Assembly: GCF_029227915.1 (NCBI RefSeq)
Contig: NC_079882.1
Coordinates: forward strand, 14,716,501-14,780,500
Reading direction: 5' to 3'
DNA from: Hydractinia symbiolongicarpus
Taxonomy: Eukaryota > Cnidaria > Hydrozoa > Anthoathecata > Hydractiniidae
Length of the DNA: 64,000 bases
Made by a program: the position numbers and the translations under genes. Of the stretch, positions 23,154-34,359 are shown one piece after another. Each line of letters starts with the position of its first letter. Within the stretch, counting starts at the first letter, position 1. The notes under the pieces were generated by a model. That model had not been told where the DNA came from. It made no database searches and saw only the letters and a list, made by a program, of their open reading frames with translations.

Positions 23154-23616
23154 CATATTTTATTTTATTTTATTTTCTGCTACTACTTTGGATTTGGAGT
23201 CTATGTTTTCAAATATTTTACGTTGTGAGCTATGCTAATGTATATATATTTTTTGTTAACGCTTATTAATATTATATAGAGATGTGTTATTACCTTGGCT
23301 TTGTTGTTGCTTATATTATATATGTGTTCTACTTTCATTTCATGCTTGTATATATTTTCAGCTATTACTATATACAATTGTTTTGTAACTTTTGTCCTAT
23401 CTACAGCAATAGAACTGTAATCTACAATGATGAGTTTTTATGTGTGAGTTTAAATACCTGGTAATTTTTCTTAGTATATTTATTTTTAGGTATGCAAAAA
23501 TGTTTTTGACGTTATTAAATAAGACTCAAAAGATTCTGTGAAATGAATGGAAATCATCCAGCAACTATATATTGTTTATTTGTTGCATTGATGGAATGTA
23601 ATTGTATCCCTCTGGA

Positions 23617-26600
23617 ATATTGGTAAGTCGTCCACGTATTACTTCCTGAATATAAAGGAGATATAGTATTCAACATGTGTTAGACCTATGTACCTTCCCA
23701 AGCCTTGTGGAGATAATGATGTGCTATTCTCCATAAAGCACAAGTGTAGTAGCCTGTAGTAGAGCGTTGTAGAATGTATTTCTCTGTAGTAAAGCGTATT
23801 TATCTGTAGTAGAGTGTAGTAGCCTGTAGTAGAGTGTAGTAGCGTGTAGTAGCGCGTAGTAGAATGTATTTCTCTGTGGTAAAGCGTATTTCTCTGTAGT
23901 AGAGTGTAGTAGCGTGTAGTAGAGCGTAGTAGCGTGTAGTAGAGCGTAGTAGAATGTATTTCTCTGTAGTAAAGCGTATTTCTCTGTAGTAGAGTGTAGT
24001 AGCCTGTAGTAGCTTGTAGTAGAGTTTAGTAGCGTGTAGTAGAGCGTAGTAGAATGTATTTCTCTGTAGTAAAGCGTATTTCTCTGTAGTAGAGTGTAGT
24101 AGCGTGTAGTAGAGCGTAGTAGCGTGTAGTAGAGCGTAGTAGAATGTATTTCTCTGTAGTAAAGCGTATTTCTCTGTAGTAGAGTGTAGTAGCCTGTAGT
24201 AGCCTGTAGTAGAGTGTAGTAGCGTGTAGTAGAGCGTAGTAGAATGTATTTCTCTGTAGTAAAGCGTATTTCTCTGTAGTAGAGTGTAGTAGCGTGTAGT
24301 AGAGCGTAGTAGCGTGTAGTAGAACGTAGTAGAATGTATTTCTCTGTAGTAAAGCGTATTTCTCTGTAGTAGAGTGTAGTAGCCTGTAGTAGCTTGTAGT
24401 AGAGTGTAGTAGCCTGTAGTAGAGCGTAGTAGAATGTATTTCTCTGTAGTAAAGCGTATTTCTCTGTAGTAGAGTGTAGTAGCATGTAGTAGCTTGTAGT
24501 AGAGTGTAGTAGCGTGTAGTATAGCGTAGTAGAATGTATTTCTCTGTAGTAAAGCGTATTTCTCTGTAGTAGAGTGTAGTAGCATGTAGTAGAGTGTAGT
24601 AGCCTGTAGTAGCCTGTAGTAGAGTGTAGTAGCGCGTAGTAGAGCGTAGTAGAATGTATTTCTCTGTAGTAAAGCGTATTTCTCTGTAGTAGAGTGTAGT
24701 AGCGTGTAGTAGAGCGTAGTAGCGTGTAGTAGAGCGTAGTAGAATGTATTTCTCTGTAGCAAAGCGTATTTCTCTGTAGTAGAGTGTAGTAGCCTGTAGT
24801 AGCTTGTAGTAGAGTGTAGTAGCGTGTAGTAGAGCGTAGTAGAATGTATTTCTCTGTAGTAAAGCGTATTTCTCTGTAGTAGAGTGTAGTAGCGTGTAGA
24901 AGAGCGTAGTAGCGTGTAGTAGAGCGTAGTAGAATGTATTTCTCTGTAGTAAAGCGTATTTCTCTGTAGTAGAGTGTAGTAGCCTGTAGTAGCTTGTAGT
25001 AGAGTGTAGTAGCGTGTAGTAGAGCGTAGTAGAATGTATTTCTCTGTAGTAAAGCGTATTTCTCTGTAGTAGAGTGTAGTAAGCCTGTAGTAGCTTGTAG
25101 TAGAGTGTAGTAGCGTGTAGTAGAGCGTAGTAGAATGTAGTAGAATGTATTTCTCTGTAGTAAAGCGTATTTCTCTGTAGTAGAGTGTAGTAGCCTGTAG
25201 TAGCTTGTAGTAGAGTGTAGTAGCGTGTAGTAGAGCGTAGTAGAATGTATTTCTCTGTAGTAAAGCGTATTTCTCTGTAGTAGAGTGTAGTAGTGTGTAG
25301 TAGAGCGTAGTAGCGTGTAGTAGAGCGTAGTAGAATGTATTTCTCTGTAGTAAAGCGTATTTCTCTGTAGTAGAGTGTAGTAGCCTGTAGTAGCTTGTAG
25401 TAGAGTGTAGTAGCGTGTAGTAGAGCGTAGTAGAATGTATTTCTCTGTAGTAAAGCGTATTTCTCTGTAGTAGAGTGTAGTAGTGTGTAGTAGAGCGTAG
25501 TAGCGTGTAGTAGAGCGTAGTAGAATGTATTTCTCTGTAGTAAAGCGTATTTCTCTGTAGTAGAGTGTAGTAGCCTGTAGTAGCCTGTAGTAGAGTGTAG
25601 TAGCGTGTAGTAGAGCGTAGTAGAATGTATTTCTCTGTAGTAAAGCGTATTTCTCTGTAGTAGAGTGTAGTAGCGTGTAGTAGAGCGTAGTAGAATGTAT
25701 TTCTCTGTAGTAAAGCGTATTTCTCTGTAGTAGAGTGTAGTAAGCCTGTAGTAGCTTGTAGTAGAGTGTAGTAGCGTGTAGTAGAGCGTAGTAGAATGTA
25801 GTAGAATGTATTTCTCTGTAGTAAAGCGTATTTCTCTGTAGTAGAGTGTAGTAGCCTGTAGTAGCTTGTAGTAGAGTGTAGTAGCGTGTAGTAGAGCGTA
25901 GTAGAATGTATTTCTCTGTAGTAAAGCGTATTTCTCTGTAGTAGAGTGTAGTAGTGTGTAGTAGAGCGTAGTAGCGTGTAGTAGAGCGTAGTAGAATGTA
26001 TTTCTCTGTAGTAAAGCGTATTTCTCTGTAGTAGAGTGTAGTAGCCTGTAGTAGCTTGTAGTAGAGTGTAGTAGCGTGTAGTAGAGCGTAGTAGAATGTA
26101 TTTCTCTGTAGTAAAGCGTATTTCTCTGTAGTAGAGTGTAGTAGTGTGTAGTAGAGCGTAGTAGCGTGTAGTAGAGCGTAGTAGAATGTATTTCTCTGTA
26201 GTAAAGCGTATTTCTCTGTAGTAGAGTGTAGTAGCCTGTAGTAGCCTGTAGTAGAGTGTAGTAGCGTGTAGTAGAGCGTAGTAGAATGTATTTCTCTGTA
26301 GTAAAGCGTATTTCTCTGTAGTAGAGTGTAGTAGCGTGTAGTAGAGCGTAGTAGAATGTATTTCTCTGTAGTAAAGCGTATTTCTCTGTAGTAGAGTGTA
26401 GTAGTGTGTAGTAGAGCGTAGTAGCGTGTAGTAGAGCGTAGTAGAATGTATTTCTCTGTAGTAAAGCGTATTTATCTGTAGTAGAGTGTAGTAGCCTGTA
26501 GTAGCCTGTAGTAGAGTGTAGTAGCGTGTAGTAGAGCGTAGTAGAATGTATTTCTCTGTAGTAAAGCGTATTTCTCTGTAGTAGAGTGTAGTAGCGTGTA

Positions 26601-28500
26601 GTAGAGCGTAGTAGAATGTATTTCTCTGTAGTAAAGCGTATTTCTCTGTAGTAGAGTGTAGTAGCATGTAGTAGCTTGTAGTAGAGTGTAGTAGCGTGTA
26701 GTAGAGCGTAGTAGAATGTATTTCTCTGTAGTAAAGCGTATTTCTCTGTAGTAGAGTGTAGTAGCTTGTAGTAGAGTGTAGTAGCGTGTAGTAGCGTGTA
26801 GTAGAGCGTAGTAGCGTGTATTAGAGCGTAGTAGAATGTATTTCTCTGTAGTAAAGCGTATTTCTCTGTAGTAGAGTGTAGTAGCCTGTAGTAGCCTGTA
26901 GTAGAGTGTAGTAGCGCGTAGTAGAGCGTAGTAGAATGTATTTCTCTGTAGTAAAGCGTATTTCTCTGTAGTAGAGTGTAGTAGCGTGTAGTAGAGCGTA
27001 GTAGAATGTATTTCTCTGTAGTAAAGCGTATTTCTCTGTAGTAGAGTGTAGTAGCATGTAGTAGCTTGTAGTAGAGTGTAGTAGCGTGTAGTAGCCTGTA
27101 GTAGAGTGTAGTAGCGTGTAGTAGAGCGTAGTAGAATGTATTTCTCTGTAGTAAAGCGTATTTCTCTGTAGTAGAGTGTAGTAGCGTGTAGTAGAGCGTA
27201 GTAGCGTGTATTAGAGCGTAGTAGAATGTATTTCTCTGTAGTAAAGCGTATTTCTCTGTAGTAGAGTGTAGTAGCCTGTAGTAGCTTGTAGTAGAGTGTA
27301 GTAGCGTGTAGTAGCTTGTAGTAGAGTGTAGTAGCTTGTAGTAGAGCGTAGTAGAATGTATTTCTCTGTAGTAAAGCGTATTTCTCTGTAGTAGAGTGTA
27401 GTAGCATGTAGTAGCTTGTAGTAGAGTGTAGTAGCCTGTAGTAGCCTGTAGTAGAGTGTAGTAGCGCGTAGTAGAGCGTAGTAGAATGTATTTCTCTGTA
27501 GTAAAGCGTATTTCTCTGTAGTAGAGTGTAGTAGCCTGTAGTAGCTTGTAGTAGAGTGTAGTAGCGTGTAGTAGCTTGTAGTAGAGTGTAGTAGCTTGTA
27601 GTAGAGTGTAGTAGAGCGTATTTCTCTGTAATAGAGCGTATTTCTCTGTAGTATAGCGTATTTCTCTGTAGTAGAGTGTAGTAGCGTGTAGTAGAGCGTA
27701 GTAGCGTGTATTAGAGCGTAGTAGAATGTATTTCTCTGTAGTAAAGCGTATTTCTCTGTAGTAGAGTGTAGTAGCCTGTAGTAGCCTGTAGTAGAGTGTA
27801 GTAGCGCGTAGTAGAGCGTAGTAGAATGTATTTCTCTGTAGTAAAGCGTATTTCTCTGTAGTAGAGTGTAGTAGCGTGTAGTAGAGCGTAGTAGAGCGTA
27901 TTTCTCTGTAGTAGAATGTAGTAGAATGTATTTCTCCGTAATAGAGCGTATTTCTCTGTAGTATAGCGTATTTCTCTGTAGTAGAGTGTAGTAGCCTGTA
28001 GTAGAGCGTAGTAGCTTGTAGTAGAGTGTAGTAGGTTGTAGTAGAGTGTAGTAGCTTGTAGTAGAGTGTAGTAGCCTGTTAAGAAGCGCAGGGGTTTACA
28101 GCAGTTAAGCTTCATACAAATAGTTTCAAAAAATATTTTAACTTTTCAGTTAAATTGAACTGGGGAAAACGGCGTTCAAGTGACTACCATCGCCATGATG
28201 GTCTCGCACTATATACAAACGAAAAATTATCTGGACATCTTCCCACAAAAGATTCTTATCAGTACATCAATTGTAGTTGGTAGATAAACAAGCCATGATG
28301 GCCGATTTGCCAGTGGTCATCATAATATCAGAGACAAAGAAACAAATTTAGCAGACACGCCTAAATATTCATTTTCAATTTCACATCTTGTGTTTTACTG
28401 CGCTTACCCAACGAGACATGATCAGTTTGTTTGAGTCTAACAGAATACATCACAAGCAATGTATGTTCCAAATACCATTAGTAAAGGCGAGTGATCAGTA
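23617..28500 (-). repeat. Minisatellite-bearing repeat element, copy A (inverted)
   Basis: The flanks of the minisatellite (about 23617-23747 and 28140-28500) match, in reverse complement, the flanks of the array at 47037-48762: for example the 'gtaagtcgtccacgtattac' word at 23621 and 'gagacatgatcagtttgttt' against 'aaacggatcatgtctc'. The whole therefore is one family, here about 4.9 kb because the array is larger. No open frame or terminal repeat identifying its class was found. Confidence 0.8.
23748..28080 (-). repeat. 10-bp-phased minisatellite, 4.3 kb
   Basis: Built from about ten kinds of 10-bp word (on the minus strand CTACTACACT, CTACTACAGG, CTACTACACG, AGAAATACGC and so on). The 10-bp phase is kept across 4.3 kb with only two one-base slips that I can see, near 25081 and 25741. 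The two slips mark a 661-bp internal duplication (25081-25741 and 25742-26402). The minus strand has no stops for long distances in several frames only because the words lack stop triplets; I do not call a protein. Confidence 0.95.
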
Positions 28501-28529
28501 TTATTGTTTCCGTTTCCTTGATAAAAATT

Positions 28530-28845
28530 TAGAAAAAAGCTCCTGTTTTAGAAGCAATCCATACATCTCAGATTCAGTTGTTTCGGTGGATTGGGCCATT
28601 GTTAAGCATTCAGGAAAAAGCTCCTATTTCTAGAAGCTATCCATATATCACAGATGCGGTTATTTCGGTAAATTGAGCCATTGATAAACATTCAGGAAAA
28701 AGATCCTGTTTCTAGAAGCAATCCGTACATAATAGAATTACTTGTTTTGGTGAGCTAGGCCATTGATAAAAATTCAGGAAAATGGTCATGTTTCTAGAAG
28801 CAATCTATACATAACAGGTTCAGTTGTTTTGGTGAATTGGGCCTT
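28530..28845. repeat. About 83-bp tandem repeat, 4 diverged units
   Basis: Units begin near 28531, 28613, 28696 and 28779 and share 'gaaaaagctcctgtttctag', 'aagcaatccatacat' and 'ggtgaattgggccattgat'. Divergence is moderate, so the array is older than the minisatellite next to it. Confidence 0.75.
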
Positions 28846-28869
28846 TCATAACCTTTTAGATAATACTTT

Positions 28870-29110
28870 TTGACATTCAATTTTGGCCGGAATATAAAAT
28901 TTCAGAACAAAAGTTACCGAATTTGGCGCTTGTCTATGATAATATCAGTTAAACGCTCCATGTTTCTCTTGTTTCGTTCAATTTTGACAATATAAAACGA
29001 AATTTTAGACCACAAATCACCGAAGTCGGCACTTGTCTATGCCATTATCAATTAAGCGCTCCATGTTTCTCTCGTTTCGCTTAATTTTGGCCGGAAAATG
29101 AAATGTGTCT
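28870..29110. repeat. About 110-bp tandem repeat, 2 units
   Basis: The words 'ccgaatttggcgcttgtctatg', 'cgctccatgtttctcttgtt' and 'cgttcaattttg' recur once about 110 bp apart (28917 and 29021 on). Two or slightly more units are visible. Confidence 0.6.
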
Positions 29111-29982
29111 AAGGTATTGTCACATATACGAACTCTACTTGTCTTGTTTCGATGAATTAAGACCTGAATACTTTTGTATATGCCGATTATCTCTTGGTTG
29201 AAAGAAACCTTTTTTTATTTCACAACATTAAAACTTGTTAACGTATACCGGAACAAAGTTTTCGGCAAATATGTATCACGCCGTCTTTGCTAAGGATTAA
29301 TCTGTTATGCTTTCGAATATAGAAGAATCCGTTTTTTGTGAAACAATTGTTAATATATATTGAACGATTGTAGTTTATAGTTGTAAAGTCTTGATGAAAT
29401 CTAGTGGTGTTTGTGTATTTTACAGACTAAAAGCTACTTTCTAAAAATATGCTCATGCACTACGAAAGTCAAAACAATTAGCATCCGTGGCATCACAGAA
29501 TGTTTCACAAAAAGATACTTCTTTATGAATTGCTTTTTGTTAATATAGGAAGTTTTTTATATGATTACTTCAAAAATAATATGATCAAGCTTGTGGTCAT
29601 CCTTTTTAATATATTACATAGGGAATGATATTGAGACATTCACTTTCCGTTTGATAGCCCATTGTGATTGATTTCAATTTATTTCCACAAATGAGTATGT
29701 ATAATACAGTGTCACGTATGAGGTGTGCTAGTTTTACGTATATTATACGTCTTGTATTATTCTAAGAAGCAATTAACTACTTGTTAAAAAGGGAAAAATA
29801 TATATTCTACAAATAGTTGAAATATAGTATAGAGCTATTAGTTTTTCTCTTCTTGATTAAAGTAGAATAAAAAGTCCTTGCAGGCTAAAAGATTTCGGAA
29901 CAAATTCAATTTATTTCATTCCCTTTATAGTTCAGAAACATACTTTAATGACTTGACACAAGTTAATAATATAAATTGACTA
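29110..29982. other. Non-coding stretch
   Basis: AT-rich DNA; nothing recognised on either strand. Confidence 0.5.
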
Positions 29983-30320
29983 GTCGTTAATTTGTCGCCC
30001 GTCCTTTATATTTACCTGTCGCAGCAAAGTGGATAAAAATATATCGCATTTGATATTCGTGTTTCCGCAACATCATTTTCTAACTCAGCGGGGGGTCCGC
30101 GCAGAGACAGACAGACGACGGCTATTATTATAGAGACTAGTCGTTAGCCCGTGGAAAAATCCACGGGGTCGTCCGTCCTTCAAATTAACCCGTTGCAACA
30201 AAGTGGACAGAAATATATCGCATTTGGTATTGATGCGCATTTTAAAAATTCGTGTTTCCGTTACGGGACACGGCTTTCGCGGACACACAGACAGACAGAC
30301 GACGGCTATTATTAAAGAGA
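29983..30320. repeat. Hairpin-bearing dispersed repeat, two tandem copies
   Basis: Two head-to-tail copies (about 29983-30134 and 30135-30320) share 'gactagtcgtta', 'cgtccttta/caaatt', 'agcaaagtgga', 'atatatcgcattt', 'cgtgtttccg', a 'cagacagacagacgacggct' block and the end 'attattatagaga'. The second copy starts with a perfect hairpin, CCCGTGGAAAAATCCACGGG. Relatives of the start-hairpin lie at 49014, 52263 and, diverged, 8772. The tail suggests a SINE- or Helitron-like non-autonomous element; class not determined. Confidence 0.6.
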
Positions 30321-30496
30321 TTACAAACAATAGAACATACTGTGTGAAATGAGTGAGAAGGATAAGAAGGAAAACGAAGGAGGAAAAAGCCCGTTTAAAC
30401 AAGATTTCGGATACGATACGAAATCTTGAAAAAATATGTAATCCCGGAAAAGAGCTATGGTAGTTCAAATAATAAATACAGACGATAACAGCTACA

Positions 30497-31609
30497 TTAT
30501 TCCGGGTCACTGTCTGAGCCGGACAGGGAAACATGCCTCTCTTCAGGATTAACCTTTTCGCCATTGGTAAGCACTGAAATATAAAAAAATGTCATAGAAA
30601 AGCATTTGAGAAACCATATCTAATCCTAAGTTTTAAAACTGCAAGCGCTGTTGTTAAGATATCCCAATCAGAAGCACACAATAAAGAAGAATCCTGAACA
30701 TTTGACAAAACCAAAAAAAAATAAATATAAATATAAACTAGCACAATTAGGCAAAAGAAGCATTCAGCATACCTCATTCGCATAAAAGTTGAAGCTATTG
30801 ACATCTATCTCATTTTCCAATTATACTGTAAAAAAGCCAGTAGCTAGACATTTCTTTTTTGAGTATGCCGACTTCTTCTTCGCATCTTTTCAACAACTCA
30901 TTTTCGTTGTCGCCACTATTTTTTAAACCCTACAGTACCTCAACCCGAATGTTTTCACAATGAGTGTAAAATCATGATATATGAAGTGTCAAGAAATGTA
31001 ACAACAATTCTACTTACCATCAATCTCTGTATTTTCCATCCACGGGAAATCAAAATCACTGTCTTCGCCAGACTTCTCCTCAACACGAGGTACACCAATG
31101 TCCCCGCAATGGTGTTATAACATTTCATGAAGTCTTTATCAACGTCTCCACAGATTTACATACCTTAAGGGAACTTATTTTGGCGGGAACTAATTTTGGC
31201 GGATTTGGCGGATTGGGGCAAAATCCGCCAAAATTAGTTCCCGCCAAAATTAAATATTTTACTCACCCGCCAAAATTAGTTCCCGCCAAAATTAAATTTT
31301 TTTTAGATTTCCTTCGTCCGCCAAAATTAGTTCCCGCCAAAATAAGTTCCCTTAAGGTACTATGTAATTCAATCCTTCTTTTATTATCTGCCTTCTTTGT
31401 TTCTTGTTTGTCCTTATATGCATTGCTTCTGCCCATGAAATAAGGTGTCGTTGTCCTTTTCGCTTGCTGTTGTTATTTTCAAGTTTTTCACGGAGCAACT
31501 TTTCCATTTTGCTAGCAGGATAATTCTTTGTTGAGATCCACTCTAGATCTTTTGCATGAAACAAGAAGATATATTCAGATGTTGAATATATCTTACCTAC
31601 TTTAATCAT
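30497..31609 (-). pseudogene. Spliced gene fragment interrupted by a MITE
   Basis: On the minus strand an open frame from 31609 reads 'AKDLEWISTKNYPASKMEKL' and a basic stretch, then runs into the MITE at 31359. Below the MITE a frame ending 'GDIGVPRVEEKSGEDSDFDF' stops at a consensus donor (GTAAGT, 31017-31012). A matching acceptor (tttcag) at 30574-30576 starts a last exon (30573-30497) reading 'LTNGEKVNPEERHVSLSGSD' and a stop. The splice joins in phase and gives an acidic Ser/Asp-rich C-terminus. An in-frame stop lies just upstream of the GDIG block, so the gene is probably broken. I do not recognise the family; it may be a transposase or a host gene. Confidence 0.4.
31161..31359. mobile_element. 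Foldback MITE with internal repeated arms
   Basis: Ends TACCTTAAGGGAACTTATTT and its exact inverse complement at 31340-31359 begin an inverted repeat of over 40 bp. Inside, 'ccgccaaaattagttcccgc' occurs three times on the right side. If the TA at each tip is the target duplication, a Tc1/mariner-type origin fits; the TTAA inside the tips would instead fit a TTAA-specific (piggyBac/Kolobok) origin. Confidence 0.85.
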
Positions 31610-33411
31610 AGAAACTTTGATTGAATTGAATTGAAGAACACTTTCGAAAAGTGAATTTAAATTTCATGAAATAGATTTTCGCCATGGAACCATTGTGTGA
31701 TTGTTTTTTGAAGAGTACATACACATTTTCAATGTGTTTATTGAAATTTCAATACGTTCTTGTTTCAATTATTCCTTTTGAAATTTACTATATTGATCAG
31801 GAAGGAACCATTTTTAGCTCGAAATATACTTGCTCTGCACTTCACTCACAAGTTACCTAGTGTACCTAGTGTAGATAAACAACCACCTCCAATTTACATT
31901 CGCTCAGCGGTCATTTTTTTAAATAATGGAACAATATTCAGCAACCTTTCCCAACAAACTATCTCATGCTGATTACGTAAGTCTCAAATGATTTTCCATT
32001 ATAGAATACTTCATAGAATGTTATTAAACAATTGATATTTTATACTCTTAGCCTTTTACTTTGTGCAAATTTAGTACTATACTGTGAGTTCTTGTGTTAT
32101 GGTAGTTATCCTTTTTAAACAATTTAGTTTTTTGCGGTTGTCTATACCATGGCAAACAACTCTGTTTGTGAGTGACCACGGTAAAATACACAGTATGGAT
32201 TGGTGGCCCCCTAACTCACCGCTGGAGGCAAGAAAGAAGGTAAGATAACTCTTGTACGCGCCTAACTGACTGGCCATCTCCAAAAGCCACCCCCACCTCT
32301 CCCCCTCCTAGCTAATGACGGCAGTTTATTGTTTTCCACTCTCATATTAGAATCTTGATTACCTGTAAATAAACATTACCTACGTCCCCTAAACGACTAT
32401 CGTGCAGAGAAACGCACAGTTCTGTGAAAAAACGAGTCTGTCTAGCCACAAATTTAGCCAGGAGACCCAGCGTTTTCCCTTCAAACCGCCTTTACGATCA
32501 ATTTTTTCTTTCTCTATCAAAGAAAGCTTAAATAACTAGGCTAGTCATAAAGTATGATATGAAATGTTATGGAAGGTTGAGCTGGGTATCCTGGCTACAG
32601 ACTCAGCCTAGTGTAAGTGGCGGCTTCTCAAGTTTGTAGATACCTGATGATGACGTTAATAAATAAATCTTAGTGTTATATTTCCTTGTTTGAAACAGGG
32701 AAGAGGATGGGGAACAAGGATGCAGTAGTCCGTAAACCGCGGAGCGCCCTGCAGTGCAGCGGATAGACGCAGCAGCGATGCACTCCGTCCTGACATAGTC
32801 ACCAGGTCTCTATATTATATGGATTCTCGGATTTCCTGAAAAAATCATCAATATATCCATTTTTCATACATATGGTCAATATGTCAATATTTAGAAGCCC
32901 GTTCATTGCAGTGCATATGGACATAATATCAATTCTACATTATCGATATATTGTCCGTTTTTTATAGTGAGTATGTTGTAAAAACAAAGCCCTTAGAAGT
33001 CAAAAATGTCATAAGGAGAACATTTTAAACCTTGTCAAAACCCAACAACTTTACTATTCAAATCTGGCTGCTCAAATCTTCGTTGTCGAACCATTAAAAA
33101 GCAATGTAAAGAGCCTTAACTTTTGATTAATCACGGTAGAAAAATTCGAAGAGCTTAAATTTCTGATTTGTTTCCATTTTAAAAAAGCAGCAAAAGATAA
33201 ATAAGAATCTCTTCCATATCGTTACTTACCGGTACTGGCTTGGATAGAACTTGATGATGTGGTTACAAAAGACTGGGTAACAAAGCGTACGGCGGTTCTT
33301 ATGATCAATGGCAATTAAAAATAATTAAAATACCGGAGATTAATGTAGTTTATTCTATTACACCGCAATTTTGCACACAAAAAGATAGAATAAGTGTATT
33401 ACTGAATGAAT
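31610..33411. other. Non-coding stretch
   Basis: No gene recognised. A GC-rich island at about 32700-32800 ('accgcggagcgccctgcagt' region) stands out in AT-rich DNA, but I cannot assign it to an RNA or element. Confidence 0.45.
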
Positions 33412-33550
33412 TACAAATTTTGAATTGATTTGGATTATTGTTGCAGTATGAAACTAATTACTGCACACCCTGTTGTTCTTTAATTTGAACTACCACCTTT
33501 TAAAGATGGATTGGATTCGAACCAATAACTTTCATAGTCTTGCAACAATA
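33412..33550 (-). repeat. tRNA-like SINE fragment, copy 1
   Basis: On the minus strand this reads through a perfect T-arm, ATTGG-TTCGAAT-CCAAT, containing the polymerase III B-box GGTTCGAATCC (33523-33513), followed by a conserved 3' body ('catctttaaaaggtggtagt'). About 85% of it recurs at 38862-38994. No convincing A-box or cloverleaf was found, so it is a SINE-like fragment rather than a tRNA gene. Confidence 0.5.
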
Positions 33551-34355
33551 GACTTAATTTACTTGGAATTCACGAAATTCAATGTCACTTCAAATAAAAA
33601 CACATCATAAAGCTTGTTGTTACAAAATTAATTGTGAGTTAAAAACCGTAGCTAAGTATTACAGGTTTGTTGAAACTGTTGTCTCCTTGAATTAACAAAC
33701 TTTAGACTTTCGCCAAATTTTTTTTTAAAGTAAAGGGTGTAGCCACCTATCTGAAAACTTTGTTGCAGCCAACTGGTTTTCGGCTATTTTCGCTTTTTAG
33801 CCAGATTTTTTTAAAAATTCACGTTAATTTAATGTCCCTTATTAAAGTGTAACGTAAATAGCCAGGACGTTTAAAAAGCTACTAGTTGTATTTTTCTGAC
33901 ATCGCAACAGCGATTATAGCCAGGGACGAGGTTGTATTATTATAACCTCGCTACGGACGACGTTGTACTTATATAACATAACACAAGTTCAGCTGGGAAG
34001 AGGCCAGGGAAGGGCTGCAGAAAGTTAGTATGTATCACCATGCTCGGCAGCATGGCTGCATGTATTAATGTAACTGTGTCTCTTTTATTACTTGCAGAGT
34101 AATTAATTACCCAATGGGTTATGGCATATGCTCGTCATTCATAAAACAACGCATCCATCCATACCGTACCGTACACATTTAATTTTTGCAACGTGAAATT
34201 CATCGTTAAACAAATTTTAAAATTCTGGTTAAATACTAAGAATTAAAACGCAAAGGCCTACTAAATATCTCGATTAACATTTAAGGTCTTTTTTTATCAC
34301 ATGAAATGTGTACAACTGTTCTAAATTTTAACGAGTTTGTTCGGAAACAAAAAAG
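33551..34355. other. Non-coding stretch
   Basis: No gene recognised. A 'gggacgaggttg ... aacctcgctacgga' foldback lies near 33920-33960, of the family seen at 145-191. Confidence 0.45.
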
Positions 34356-34359
34356 CAAG

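Larger units (their letters stand above)
18906..23455 (+). mobile_element. DIRS/Ngaro-like tyrosine-recombinase retrotransposon
   Basis: A 4.55-kb element with gag, RT-RNase H and tyrosine-recombinase regions in that order. Its ends are set by comparison with the deleted copy at 56580-57076: both begin 'gactcataaatatatattta' and both end 'gtgagtttaaat', and both sit between a 'gt' on the left and an 'a' on the right, with no target-site duplication, as expected for recombinase-integrated elements. The left end contains a near-perfect palindrome, ctcataaatatatatttatgag. No DAM-methylase domain was seen, which favours a Ngaro-like over a DIRS1-like arrangement, but the subclass is uncertain. 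Confidence 0.8.

Noticed and set aside
23724-28115. Open frames up to 955 codons across the minus strand of the minisatellite
   Set aside because: They exist in several frames and spell the same peptides because the 10-bp words lack stop triplets. There is no start context, promoter or domain, so I call it repeat, not protein.
32690-32810. Possible structural RNA in the GC-rich island
   Set aside because: No 5S, U-RNA or tRNA pattern recognised; GC content alone is not enough.
33513-33523. tRNA gene on the minus strand
   Set aside because: Only the T-arm and B-box are present; no acceptor, D-arm or anticodon stem could be paired.
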